Source: an uncultured Oscillospiraceae bacterium (GTDB taxonomy: Bacteria; Bacillota; Clostridia; Oscillospirales; Oscillospiraceae). From it: DNA of 64,000 nt. Positions 17,118 to 25,937 of the stretch are shown piece after piece. Below the pieces are notes generated by a model, which saw nothing but the letters and a program-made list of their open reading frames with translations, did no database searches and was not told where the DNA came from. The stretch's first letter is position 1, and each line of letters starts with the position of its first letter. The stretch covers positions 30,360 through 94,359 of the forward strand of contig CAJURY010000007.1 of the NCBI GenBank assembly GCA_910589155.1, read 5' to 3'. A program made the translations under genes and the position numbers.

Positions 17118-17945
17118 TCAATATTCGTCCGGCAGCTCGTCAAGCTGGTCGCAGCGGAATACCGGACCGTCCTTGCAGACGTATTTCGTGCCAATGTTGC
17201 ACCGTCCGCATTTGCCAAGACCGCACTTCATTTTCAGCTCCATGGTGGTATACACCTGGGTCTTGTCAAAGCCCAGTTCCTGCAAAGCGGAAAGGGTAAA
17301 TTTAATCATAATGGGAGGGCCGCAGATAATGGCGGTTTTGTGTACATCAAACCCCAGTTCTTTGACATAGTTCGGCACGAAACCCACATGACCGTCCCAG
17401 CCCTCCTGCTCCCGGTCGATGGTGAGGTGCACAGAAAGCCCCGGCTCCTTGCACCACTGCTCCATGATTTCCGGGTAATCCACCAGATCGTCCTTGGAGC
17501 GGGCGCCGTACACAATGTCTACCTGCCCGTAGTTTTCCCGGTTGTCCCGGACATAGTTAATCACAGAGCGCAGCGGCGCAAGGCCGATGCCGCCGGCGAT
17601 AAAGAGCATATCCTGCCCACGGAAAGCGGTATCCACCGGGAAACCGTTGCCGTAAGGCCCACGCAGGGTAATCTGCTGCCCCGGCTCGATTTCATGGAGC
17701 CAGTTGGTGACGCAGCCGCACTTTTTTATGGAAAATTCCAGAAAATCCTGATTGGTAGGGGAAGAAGTAATGGAAAATAACGCCTCGCCAACGCCTGGCA
17801 TGGACAGCATGGCGCACTGGCCGGGAATGTGGGTAAAGGGCTTTTTCCCGTCCAGTCCCACCACCCGGAAGGTTTTCACATCCGGGGTATCAATGCGCAC
17901 ATCCGTGACCTGCGCGATCATGGGAATCAGCGGCTCATTTCTCAT
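17118..17945 (-). CDS. flxA: FlxA-like NAD(P)H/FAD oxidoreductase
   Basis: A 275-residue protein of the ferredoxin-NADP reductase fold. It has an FAD-binding barrel (ALFSITSSPTN), an NAD-binding half (IAGGIGLAPLRSVI, then CGPPIMIKFT) and a C-terminal [2Fe-2S] motif (CGLGKCGRCNIG plus a later Cys) as in dihydroorotate dehydrogenase PyrK and sulfhydrogenase gamma subunits. In FlxABCD-HdrABC complexes this subunit oxidises NADH. The start is ATG (MRNEPLIP) with GGGAGG eight bases upstream; a GTG three codons earlier touches the ribosome site. It overlaps flxB by 11 bases and precedes the FrdB-like gene by 13. Confidence 0.88.
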   Translation of the reverse strand: MRNEPLIPMIAQVTDVRIDTPDVKTFRVVGLDGKKPFTHIPGQCAMLSMPGVGEALFSITSSPTNQDFLEFSIKKCGCVTNWLHEIEPGQQITLRGPYGNGFPVDTAFRGQDMLFIAGGIGLAPLRSVINYVRDNRENYGQVDIVYGARSKDDLVDYPEIMEQWCKEPGLSVHLTIDREQEGWDGHVGFVPNYVKELGFDVHKTAIICGPPIMIKFTLSALQELGFDKTQVYTTMELKMKCGLGKCGRCNIGTKYVCKDGPVFRCDQLDELPDEY

Positions 17946-18960
17946 TTTGGGCACCTCCCAGGGTTTTCATGACTTTGGCAATGTTCATATGGATGGGGCA
18001 CTTCGCCACGCACCGTCCGCAGCCCACACAGGAGAAAAGCCCCTCGTTGTTGGCAGGATAGTATACCAGCTTGTGCATAAACCGCTGGCGGAACCGCTCT
18101 TTCTGGGTGGGTCTGGGCTGACCGGCAGACATCATGGTAAAATCGGAGTACATACAGCTATCCCAGCAGCGGAACCGCTGGACAGTATCCCCCGCTTTAA
18201 ATTCTTTCACATCGTAGCACTGGCAGGTGGGGCACACAAAGGTGCAGGTGCCGCAGCCAATGCAGCTTTTGGCGAGAGTCTCCCACTCCGGGCGGTCAAA
18301 CAAGGTCTTTGTTTTGTCCCCGCCGAAAGCTTCGGTGCTGAGCTGGTTCAGGGGCAGTCGATCCGCAATCCGGCGGATGGAAGTTTTTTCCGCTTCCACC
18401 GCCTCGTCCCCGGCTTCTTCCAATGCAATGCCTTCCAGCAGCGCTTCGCCCTTGGATGTCAGGGGCTGCAAAAACAGCGCATCCTCTGCAAAATAGCAGG
18501 AAACATCCCCGCCAGGCGCCGCCGGGTCGATGCCGAACACACCGCAAAAGCAGGTTTCCTCCGGCGCGCCGCAGGCAAGGGTCATGACAATGCCGTGGCT
18601 TCGCCGGGCGGCGTAGTAGCCGTCGGCAGGCTCGGACAAAAATACCTTGTCTAAAATTTCAAAGCTTTTGCAGTCGCAGCCCCGCACGCCGAACAAAATA
18701 AAATCTTCCTCCGGGGCTTTCCGCTCCCGCACCTGAATTTCCTTGCCGAAAACCTGAAAATCCACCAGATTTTCAATTTGCGGGAAGAAAAGATCCTTGG
18801 GGCTGCGGGCGGTGTTCAGCTTTTCGCTGAGGGTCATTCCCGCTTCATAGCGGGTAAACTGTGACTGCCCGGCGGCGTTGTCCGCCGGGATGTACAGCGC
18901 GGCTTTCGCTGCCAGCGCTTCAAAAAGAACGCTTAGGTTCTTTTTTTCGATTTTTTTCAT
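17935..18960 (-). CDS. FlxB-like 4Fe-4S protein (sulfhydrogenase/AsrA beta-type)
   Basis: A 341-residue iron-sulfur protein resembling hydrogenase beta subunits and anaerobic sulfite reductase subunit A. The middle GVRGCDCKSFEILDKVF motif is followed by two 4Fe-4S sites, CIGCGTCTFVCPTCQC and CVGCGRCVAKCP (about residues 230-330). It passes electrons between FlxA and the rest of the complex. The ATG at 18958-18960 overlaps the flxC stop by one base (TGATG), and GAGGGGGA lies just upstream, so the genes are translationally coupled. It has clear similarity in plan to the next gene upstream and is likely an old duplication. Confidence 0.82.
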   Translation of the reverse strand: MKKIEKKNLSVLFEALAAKAALYIPADNAAGQSQFTRYEAGMTLSEKLNTARSPKDLFFPQIENLVDFQVFGKEIQVRERKAPEEDFILFGVRGCDCKSFEILDKVFLSEPADGYYAARRSHGIVMTLACGAPEETCFCGVFGIDPAAPGGDVSCYFAEDALFLQPLTSKGEALLEGIALEEAGDEAVEAEKTSIRRIADRLPLNQLSTEAFGGDKTKTLFDRPEWETLAKSCIGCGTCTFVCPTCQCYDVKEFKAGDTVQRFRCWDSCMYSDFTMMSAGQPRPTQKERFRQRFMHKLVYYPANNEGLFSCVGCGRCVAKCPIHMNIAKVMKTLGGAQNEK

Positions 18961-19931
18961 CACCGGTTCCCCCTCTCATGGACAATGGAAGGTTCCGGGT
19001 CATTCTGCCGGAAATCCACCATAGGCGGTCTGGACTCCATGTCTGCGCCAGCCTGATAGGCGCCGTACAGTTCATTCATATCGGAAATCAGCTTCCGGTT
19101 CAGCAGATGCAGCGGAATGTGCTGCGGGCACACTCTGGAGCACTCGCCGCAGTCTGTGCAGCGCCCAGCCACATGGAACGCCCGGATAATATGGAACATA
19201 TTTTCCTCGAAGCTACTCGCGGCGGCCTTGTTTTCCACGCCGGAGGCGGGATTGTCGAAAACACACTTTTCGCAGGAGCACGCGGGGCACACGTTCCGGC
19301 AGGCATTGCAGCGAATGCACCGGGAAAGCTCCCCGCGCCAGAAAGCAAAACGCTCCTCCGGGGTCATGGCTTCCAGCCTGCGCACCTCAGCAAAGCGGGA
19401 ATCGTCGCTGTCTTCCCCATCTTCGCCAATCAGCTCATCATAAATGGCGAATTTTTTGGACTTGCACACCGCGCAGCGTTCCGCCAACGCATCGGCAACC
19501 GCCATAGTTTTTTCGCCGTAGAGGGTGTCAAGTACCAGTGTATCGCCGTTTTGCTTCACATCCAGCACACCCTTGATTCCAGCGGCGCGGATTTTTTCCA
19601 TGTCGCACTTGCCCTCGCAGCCAACGCCCACGACATAGACGTTTTCCCGGTTGATCCGGTGCTCTTTTACAAGCTGCAAAAAAGAATAGCTGTCGCAAGG
19701 CTTCAAAAACGCGGCAATTTTTCCCGGCTTGCGGCTTTCCGCAATGAGATATTTGGAAAGATTCGCCCCGGCAAACACATTGTAACGGAAGTCCTTTTCC
19801 AACACTTCCACTGTTGTAAAGACCGCAGGGGTCAAATCGTAGAAGAACTCGCCGGCAGTCCAGCCCAGAACGCGTTCAACCTCGCCGCTTTCCAGAAGCT
19901 CCTTTGCCCTCTGGATCAGTCTTGCTTGCAT
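18960..19931 (-). CDS. FlxC-like 4Fe-4S protein
   Basis: A 323-residue iron-sulfur protein with the same plan as the preceding FlxB-like one: KPCDSYSFLQLVKE and VGVGCEGKCD in the N-terminal half, then CIRCNACRNVCPACSCEKC and CTDCGECSRVCPQ near the C-terminus. Both sets are full 4Fe-4S motifs. The start is MQARLIQRAKE, with GGAGG six bases before; longer in-frame starts overlap the MvhD-like gene. It overlaps that gene by 16 bases and flxB by one. The role is electron transfer within the Flx module. Which of FlxB and FlxC contacts HdrA cannot be seen. Confidence 0.82.
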   Translation of the reverse strand: MQARLIQRAKELLESGEVERVLGWTAGEFFYDLTPAVFTTVEVLEKDFRYNVFAGANLSKYLIAESRKPGKIAAFLKPCDSYSFLQLVKEHRINRENVYVVGVGCEGKCDMEKIRAAGIKGVLDVKQNGDTLVLDTLYGEKTMAVADALAERCAVCKSKKFAIYDELIGEDGEDSDDSRFAEVRRLEAMTPEERFAFWRGELSRCIRCNACRNVCPACSCEKCVFDNPASGVENKAAASSFEENMFHIIRAFHVAGRCTDCGECSRVCPQHIPLHLLNRKLISDMNELYGAYQAGADMESRPPMVDFRQNDPEPSIVHERGNR

Positions 19932-20356
19932 CGTAAGTCCTCCAATCGCTTGTTTTCGCCCAGAGCCGTCACCGTAGCCACAAAATCGTTCATCACGGCG
20001 GCGAACTTCGCGCCTTCGGCGGCGGATACCCATTCCACTCTGGTGCGCTCTTTTTCAATGCCCAGATAGTCCAAAAGAGAAAACAGCAGCGTCATGCGGC
20101 GGCGGGCATAGTAGTTGCCGGTGGTGTAGTGGCAGTCGCCGGGATGGCAGCCGCAAAGAATCACGCCGTCCGCTCCACGCTGAAACGCCCGCAAAATAAA
20201 CATGGGATTCAGGCGGCAGGAGCAGGGAATGCGGATAATTTTCACATTGGCGGGATAATTCAGCCGGTTGGTGCCGGAAAGATCCGCGCCGGCATAGGAG
20301 CACCAGTTGCAGCAAAACGCCACAATGGTGGGCTTCCAGCTTTCATTTACTTGCAT
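19916..20356 (-). CDS. MvhD/FlxD-like [2Fe-2S] electron-transfer protein
   Basis: A 146-residue MvhD-family protein that hands electrons to HdrA. The family cysteines are all present: FCCNWCSYAGADLSG near the N-terminus, CSCRLNP, then CGCHPGDCHY. The start is MQVNESWKP, with GGAGG upstream; it overlaps the hdrA stop region by 10 bases. In methanogens MvhD links hydrogenase to HdrA. Here no hydrogenase gene is present, so the Flx proteins (NADH) are the likely electron source. Confidence 0.92.
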   Translation of the reverse strand: MQVNESWKPTIVAFCCNWCSYAGADLSGTNRLNYPANVKIIRIPCSCRLNPMFILRAFQRGADGVILCGCHPGDCHYTTGNYYARRRMTLLFSLLDYLGIEKERTRVEWVSAAEGAKFAAVMNDFVATVTALGENKRLEDLRCKQD

Positions 20357-22338
20357 ATGGCATCCACCTCCGCCATGATTTGTTGATTGGAGAAGCCCAG
20401 AAGATCCATCGCCCCGGAAGGACAGGCCACGGTACACGCGCCGCAGCCCTGGCACACCGCAGGATTCACCTGCGCCACCCGGCGCAGAAGCATCGTGCGG
20501 TTGGGGCCTCTAAATTCTTTATCCTCATAGTGAATCGCGCCGTAGGGACACACCTTTTCGCAGGCGGAGCAGCCGTTGCACATCAATTCGTCAGGCCGCG
20601 CCACACAGGGGTTGCAGGTCATATGGTCTTTCGCCAGCAGGCCGATGACCTTGGCGGCGGCGGCGCTGGCCTGGGCAACCGTTTCCGGGATGTCCTTGGG
20701 TCCCTGGCACGCGCCGGACAGGAAAATACCCGCCGTGGGGCTTTCCACAGGACGCAGCTTGGGATGGGCTTCCGTGAAGAAATCGTTGGTATCCATAGAC
20801 GCGGTAAGCATGGTTGCCAACGGACGGGCAGACTTGTCCGGCTCAATGGCAGCGGCCAGCACCACCATATCCGCGTCAATATGAAGCTGGCGGTTTTCCA
20901 GCAGGTCGGAGGCCTGCACCTTCAGCTTGCCGTTTTCCGGCACGACCTTGCCTACCATACCTTTGATATAGTGCACGCCGTATTCTTCCACCGCCCGGCG
21001 GTAAAATTCGTCAAAATTCTTGCCGGGGGTACGCACGTCAATGTAAAAGACATAAACTTCGGTATCCGGGTATTTTTCCCGGCAGAGCATGGCGTGCTTG
21101 GCGGTGTACATACAGCAGATTTTGGAGCAATAGCTCTTGCCTCTGGTATCCCCGTCACACCGGGAACCCACACACTGGACAAAGACCAGGGTATGAGGAT
21201 GGGTCTTATCGGAAGGCCGGAGCAGCGTGCCGCCGGTGGGACCTGCGGCGTTCATCAGCCGCTCAAATTCCAAAGACGTTACAACGTCGGGGCTTTGCTT
21301 GTAGGCAAATTCGCCGTAAGGCTCCACGTTGATGGGTTCAAAGCCGGTGGCTACTACGATCGCGCCGTATTCTCTGGTCACAAGCTCGTCTTGCTGCTTG
21401 TAATCGATGGCGCCGGCGGTGCAGACCTTGGAGCAAACGCCGCACTTGCCGGTTTTCAGCATGGTACAGTAGTCCGCGTCGATGGTCGCAATCTTGGGCA
21501 CCGCCTGGGCAAAGGGTATGTAAATGGCGCGGCGGTTGTCCAGCCCCAGATTAAATTCGTTGGGCGCCTTTTTCTGGGGGCACTTTTCCGTACACAGCCC
21601 ACAGCCGGTGCAAAGGTCGGGATTCACATACCGGGCTTTTTTCCGAATGGTTACGGTGAAGTTGCCCACAAAGCCCTGCACCTTTTCCACTTCGGCGTAG
21701 GCGAAAATATCGATATTTTCATTTTGCGCGGCGTCCACCATTTTGGGGGTCAAAATACACGCGGCGCAGTCCAGCGTGGGGAAGGTTTTGTCAATCTGGG
21801 TCATTTTGCCGCCGATGGTGGGCTTTTTCTCCACAATATCCACGGCGAATCCCGCGTCGGCAATGTCCAGCGCCGTCTGAATACCGGCGATACCGCCGCC
21901 AATCACCAGCGCCCGCTTGGTCACAGGGCTTTGCCCGGCGGTGAGCGGCGCGTTCAGGTGCACCTTGGCAATGGCGGCTCTGCCCAAAATCACAGCCTTT
22001 TCCGTGGCCTGTTCCTTATCCTTATGAATCCAGGAGCACTGCTCCCGGATGTTGGCAATTTCCAGCATGTAGGGGTTCAGGCCGGCCTTTTGCACCGTCT
22101 TGCGGAAGGTGGCCTCGTGCATTCTGGGAGAGCAGGAGCAAATGACCACGCCGGTAAGCCCGTGCTCTTTGATTGCGTCAATAATGAGGTTTTGTCCCGC
22201 TTCCGAGCACATATATTGATAATCGGTGGAAAATACCACGCCCGGCTCCTTGGCAAGCACTTGGGCGACCTTTTCCACGTCTACCGTTGCGGCAATGTTG
22301 GAGCCGCACCAGCATACAAATACGCCAATTCTCTGCAT
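20347..22338 (-). CDS. hdrA: HdrA: FAD iron-sulfur core of a heterodisulfide-reductase-like complex
   Basis: A 663-residue HdrA of full length. The N-terminal cysteine domain starts GVFVCWCGSNI and contains CSCSPRMHE. The FAD Rossmann motif is VIGGGIAGIQTALDIADAG (about residues 147-165), and the Cys-rich loop ATFPTLDCAACILTPKM-like segment is present. 4Fe-4S motifs are CTGCGLCTEKCP, CGVCSKVC, CNGCSACEKVCP and CQGCGACTVACP. HdrA carries the flavin that splits electron pairs between ferredoxin and HdrB in flavin-based bifurcation. GTGAGGGAAG precedes the ATG. It sits between MvhD-like and HdrC genes, the usual order for a complete complex. Confidence 0.95.
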   Translation of the reverse strand: MQRIGVFVCWCGSNIAATVDVEKVAQVLAKEPGVVFSTDYQYMCSEAGQNLIIDAIKEHGLTGVVICSCSPRMHEATFRKTVQKAGLNPYMLEIANIREQCSWIHKDKEQATEKAVILGRAAIAKVHLNAPLTAGQSPVTKRALVIGGGIAGIQTALDIADAGFAVDIVEKKPTIGGKMTQIDKTFPTLDCAACILTPKMVDAAQNENIDIFAYAEVEKVQGFVGNFTVTIRKKARYVNPDLCTGCGLCTEKCPQKKAPNEFNLGLDNRRAIYIPFAQAVPKIATIDADYCTMLKTGKCGVCSKVCTAGAIDYKQQDELVTREYGAIVVATGFEPINVEPYGEFAYKQSPDVVTSLEFERLMNAAGPTGGTLLRPSDKTHPHTLVFVQCVGSRCDGDTRGKSYCSKICCMYTAKHAMLCREKYPDTEVYVFYIDVRTPGKNFDEFYRRAVEEYGVHYIKGMVGKVVPENGKLKVQASDLLENRQLHIDADMVVLAAAIEPDKSARPLATMLTASMDTNDFFTEAHPKLRPVESPTAGIFLSGACQGPKDIPETVAQASAAAAKVIGLLAKDHMTCNPCVARPDELMCNGCSACEKVCPYGAIHYEDKEFRGPNRTMLLRRVAQVNPAVCQGCGACTVACPSGAMDLLGFSNQQIMAEVDAICK

Positions 22339-22349
22339 CTTCCCTCACC

Positions 22350-22736
22350 TCACCTTGTGAATTTCCGCAAGGCGCTCACCAGCGCCTGCTGCGGCAGATC
22401 GCCATCCAGCCGGGCGGGAATGTCGTCCGGCAGAAGATAGTTGCCGCCCTGCTGCCGGGTGACAAGCTGCCTGGCCGCTTCCACCAGCTTCCCTGGCTCC
22501 ACCCCTCTGGGGCACCGCTCCACACAGGCCATGCAGGACAGACAGTTCCAGATTGCCTTGGACTCCATGAGTTCTTCAATGGCGTCCCGCTCAATCATGG
22601 CCACAAACTGATGGGGATGGTACTCCATTTCCTCATAGGCCGGGCAGGTTGCGGAGCATTTTCCGCACTTCATGCATTTTCTGGGGTTAATTCCGGTAAT
22701 TTCCCGGATTTTTTCACTCATTTTTTTCTGTTCCAT
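22350..22736 (-). CDS. hdrC: HdrC iron-sulfur subunit
   Basis: A 128-residue protein with two complete 4Fe-4S motifs (CMKCGKCSATCP at about 21-32, CLSCMACVERCP at about 65-76) and little else, the standard size and plan of HdrC. It relays electrons from HdrA to HdrB. It begins 9 bases after hdrB ends and ends 11 bases before hdrA, so it is co-transcribed. Confidence 0.93.
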   Translation of the reverse strand: MEQKKMSEKIREITGINPRKCMKCGKCSATCPAYEEMEYHPHQFVAMIERDAIEELMESKAIWNCLSCMACVERCPRGVEPGKLVEAARQLVTRQQGGNYLLPDDIPARLDGDLPQQALVSALRKFTR

Positions 22737-22745
22737 AGCCGCTCC

Positions 22746-23522
22746 TTACTCCACGCCCAGGGCTTTCGCCAGAAGCTTTGTAAAATAGTAGGTGGGCACG
22801 CCGCCGTCCGTTTTCTGCAAGTTGTACTGGCAGAGAGGGCAGGCGGTAATCAGGCAGTCCGCTCCCCGTGCGCTTGCGCTATGTAACACCGCTTCCGCCT
22901 TTTTCTGGGCAAAGGCAGGATTGGTGACGGTCTGATAGCCGCCGCAGCATTCGTTGCGCATGGCGTAGACCACAGGCTTTGCGCCAAGAGCCTCCAGCAG
23001 CTTTTCCATGACCTCCGGGTTCTCCGGGTCATCCAGTCCCATTTGCTTGCCGGGGCGCAGAAGCATACAGCCGTAGTAAGCGCCCACCGCTTCCCCATTA
23101 AGGGGATTTTGCACCGCCGCTTTGATTTTATCAAAGCCAATGTCGTCTCGCAGCAGCTCCAGATAATGAATCACTCTGGTTTCACCGCCGTAGGGCTGCT
23201 CCAGTTCCAGATAGCGGTTCACCTTGTCCCGGAAATTCCCGTCGGTTTTGAGATCCTCGTTGGTGCGCTTCAAAACATGGTGGCAGGCGGAGCAGACAGT
23301 CACCAGCGTTTGCCCTTTGTCTCTGGCGGCAACCAACGCCCGCACAGCGGAAAGCCGGGTGGCGATTTCATCTTTCACCTGAGGATACACGCCGCCGCAG
23401 CACTGCCATTGGGGCAGTTCCTCCAGGGTTACGCCCAGGGATTCAGCGCACCGTCTGGCAGCAATATCCAGCTCTTTGGCCTTGGTTTTCAGGGTGCAGC
23501 CGGGATAATAGCTGTAAATCAT
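22746..23522 (-). CDS. hdrB: HdrB catalytic subunit with two CCG motifs
   Basis: A 258-residue HdrB with both cysteine-rich CCG domains intact. The first comprises YPGC, WQCCGGV and CSAC. The second comprises YGCML, NECCGGY and CPLC. These bind the non-cubane clusters that cleave disulfides in methanogens. The start is MIYSYYPGC with GGAGGG upstream; earlier in-frame codons overlap fumC. Bacteria of this type have no CoM/CoB, so the natural acceptor differs. A DsrC-like disulfide protein or, given the operon, the fumarate-reductase pair are candidates. Confidence 0.93.
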   Translation of the reverse strand: MIYSYYPGCTLKTKAKELDIAARRCAESLGVTLEELPQWQCCGGVYPQVKDEIATRLSAVRALVAARDKGQTLVTVCSACHHVLKRTNEDLKTDGNFRDKVNRYLELEQPYGGETRVIHYLELLRDDIGFDKIKAAVQNPLNGEAVGAYYGCMLLRPGKQMGLDDPENPEVMEKLLEALGAKPVVYAMRNECCGGYQTVTNPAFAQKKAEAVLHSASARGADCLITACPLCQYNLQKTDGGVPTYYFTKLLAKALGVE

Positions 23523-23547
23523 CGTTTTCCCTCCTGTTTTCTGGGAA

Positions 23548-24924
23548 TTAAACCATTTCCTCTGGGTGGAACACCTCGTCAAAACGCTCGGCAGTCAAAA
23601 AGCCCAGCGCCACACAGGCTTCCTTCAGGGAAATGTTTTCTTTATATGCTTTTTTTGCGGTTTTCGCCGCGTTCTCGTAGCCGATGTAGGGATTCAGCGC
23701 CGTCACCAGCATCAAGGAATTGTGCAGGTTGTGCGCCATCTTCTCCCGATTGGCGCGAATGCCGGAAACGCAGTTTTTCTCAAAAGACACCATGCAGTCT
23801 CCCAGCAGCCGGGCGGATTGCAGGAAATTGTAAATGCAAACAGGCATAAAGACGTTCAGTTCAAAGTTGCCCTGGGACGCCGCCATGCTCACGGCCACAT
23901 CGTTGCCCATCACCTGCACCGCAACCATAGTCACAGCCTCGCACTGGGTGGGATTCACCTTGCCGGGCATGATGGAAGAACCCGGTTCATTTTCGGGAAT
24001 GAAAATTTCCCCAAGGCCGTCTCTGGGGCCGGATGCCAGCCAGCGCACGTCGTTGGCGATTTTCATAAGGTCGGCCGCCAGCGCCTTCAGCGCGCCGTGG
24101 GCAAAGACCAGTTCATCCTTGGAGGTCAGGGCGTGGAACTTGTTTCCGGCGGTTACAAAGCTTCTGCCGGTTATGGCGGAAACCTGCTTTGCCACCTCGC
24201 AGTCAAAGCCCTTGGGGGCGTTCAGGCCGGTGCCTACCGCCGTGCCGCCCAAAGCCAGCTCGCAAAGGGGCTGGATGCTCATTTCGATGAGCTGGCGATC
24301 CCGCTCCAAGCTGGCGCGCCAGCCGGAAATTTCCTGACTGAAGGTAATGGGAGTGGCATCCTGCAAATGAGTTCTGCCGGATTTTACAATCCCCTCGTTT
24401 TCCTTTTCCAGACGCAAAAGCGTCTCAATGAAAGCGTTCAGGGCAGGCAGCACCCGCTCCTCCAGCGCCTCCACCGCCGCGATGTGCATGGCGGTGGGGA
24501 AGGTATCGTTGGAGGACTGAGACATATTGATGTCATCATTAGGGTGCAGCAGCTTTTTGCCTGCCAGCTCGTTGCCCCGGTTGGCAATGACCTCGTTGGC
24601 GTTCATGTTGGACTGGGTGCCGGAGCCGGTCTGCCACACCACCAAGGGAAAATGCTCGTTCAATGCGCCGGAAATCACCTCGTCGCAGGCAACGGAGATG
24701 GCGGCAAGCTTTTCCGCCGTCATTTTTTCCGGGCGCAAAGCGTGGTTGGCCTTGGCCGCCGCCTTTTTCAGCACGCCGAAGGCTCTGGTAATTTCCCGCG
24801 GCATGGTCTCAAGACCTACGCCGATTTTAAAATTCTCATGACTGCGCTGGGTCTGCGCCCCCCAGTATTTCTCCGCCGGGACGCGAACCTCGCCCATGGA
24901 GTCGTGTTCAATACGGTATTCCAA
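23548..24924 (-). CDS. fumC: class II fumarate hydratase
   Basis: A 458-residue fumarase of the iron-independent class II type, converting malate to fumarate. The superfamily signature is GSSIMPGKVNPTQCEA, TGSGTQSNMNANEV and SSNDTFPTAMH are present, and the N-terminus MEYRIEHDSMGEVRVPAEKYWGAQTQ matches the family start. The start codon is TTG, eight bases after AAGGAGG, because no ATG fits the conserved N-terminus. It lies between the dehydrogenase and hdrB genes, giving malate to fumarate directly before a fumarate reductase. Confidence 0.97.
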   Translation of the reverse strand: MEYRIEHDSMGEVRVPAEKYWGAQTQRSHENFKIGVGLETMPREITRAFGVLKKAAAKANHALRPEKMTAEKLAAISVACDEVISGALNEHFPLVVWQTGSGTQSNMNANEVIANRGNELAGKKLLHPNDDINMSQSSNDTFPTAMHIAAVEALEERVLPALNAFIETLLRLEKENEGIVKSGRTHLQDATPITFSQEISGWRASLERDRQLIEMSIQPLCELALGGTAVGTGLNAPKGFDCEVAKQVSAITGRSFVTAGNKFHALTSKDELVFAHGALKALAADLMKIANDVRWLASGPRDGLGEIFIPENEPGSSIMPGKVNPTQCEAVTMVAVQVMGNDVAVSMAASQGNFELNVFMPVCIYNFLQSARLLGDCMVSFEKNCVSGIRANREKMAHNLHNSLMLVTALNPYIGYENAAKTAKKAYKENISLKEACVALGFLTAERFDEVFHPEEMV

Positions 24925-24937
24925 CTGCGCGCCCTCC

Positions 24938-25885
24938 TTAAAGCTGGATGCTGGCAATGGTTTCTTTCAGCTTGCTGGCGCTGTAGCGCAGCTTTTCCAG
25001 TTCTTCCTCTGTGAGGTCGTTGCGGATCTTACCGCGAACGCCGGTATCGTCCACAATGCAAAGCACGCTCAGGCACACGTCGTCAATGCCGTACTCGCCG
25101 TTCATCATGGTGGAAACGGTCAGAGCCGTGCCCGCGCCGGAGAAAATGCACTTGACAATGTGGCATACGGAAAGAGCGATGGCATAGAAGGTCGCGCCCT
25201 TGGCCTTAATTACAACGCCGCCAGAGGTCTGCACCTTCTTTACAAAATCGTCGTACTGGCCGTCCCAGGCGATCTTGTCGCCGTCGGGCGCGTGCTGCCG
25301 GTACACGGAAATGTGATTGTTGGAAATGGTGGCCAGGGACCAGGGCACAAAGGAAGAGTCGCCGTGCTCGCCGTACACATGAGCGTGGACGTTCTTGGGG
25401 CTGATGTGGAATTCCTTGGCAAGCTCCGCCTGCAAGCGGGCGGTATCCAGCACCGTGCCGGAGCCGATGATGCGATTGGCGGGAATGCCGGAAATCTTAT
25501 GGAATACATAAGTCATCACGTCTACGGGGTTAGACACCATGATATAGATTGCATCAGGGGCATACTTTACAATATTGGGGGTAATTTCCTTCAGGACGTC
25601 AACATTGACCTGTGCCAATTCCAATCGGCTCTGACCGGGTTTTCTGGCCACGCCGGAGGTAATAATCACAACGGAAGATCCCGCCGCGTCGGCATACTTG
25701 CCAGGGCGGACAATTGCCGGGGAGCAGAAGGAAACGCCTTGGTAAATATCCATTGCTTCGCCAAATGCCTTTTGCTCGTTTACATCAATGAGCACGATTT
25801 CGGTTGCAATATTCATTGCCACCATGTCGTTTGCAATGCTCGCGCCAACGCTGCCGGCGCCAATGATCGTAACCTTATTACCCAT
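24938..25885 (-). CDS. malate/L-lactate dehydrogenase (LDH-type fold, Arg at the specificity position)
   Basis: A 315-residue NAD-dependent 2-hydroxyacid dehydrogenase of the LDH/MDH family. It has the nucleotide loop IGAGSVGASIA (residues about 8-18), the catalytic motif VYGEHGDSS with the active-site His, and MVSNPVDVMTY. In the substrate-specificity loop (SGVARKPGQSRLEL) the residue aligned with position 102 is Arg, as in malate dehydrogenases, whereas LDH has Gln. The Thr in KGATFYAIA is LDH-like. With fumC next, malate dehydrogenase is the more likely activity. The start is ATG (MGNKV) nine bases after AAGGAG. It is the first gene of the operon. Confidence 0.85.
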   Translation of the reverse strand: MGNKVTIIGAGSVGASIANDMVAMNIATEIVLIDVNEQKAFGEAMDIYQGVSFCSPAIVRPGKYADAAGSSVVIITSGVARKPGQSRLELAQVNVDVLKEITPNIVKYAPDAIYIMVSNPVDVMTYVFHKISGIPANRIIGSGTVLDTARLQAELAKEFHISPKNVHAHVYGEHGDSSFVPWSLATISNNHISVYRQHAPDGDKIAWDGQYDDFVKKVQTSGGVVIKAKGATFYAIALSVCHIVKCIFSGAGTALTVSTMMNGEYGIDDVCLSVLCIVDDTGVRGKIRNDLTEEELEKLRYSASKLKETIASIQL

Positions 25886-25937
25886 AATCACAATCTCCTT
25901 ATTATAATATAATTTTCTGAACGGAACTCACTATCAG

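Noticed and set aside
20380..22440. A 686-codon plus-strand frame opposite hdrA
   Set aside because: It is antisense to hdrA, which has all family motifs; the frame has no recognisable domain or ribosome site.
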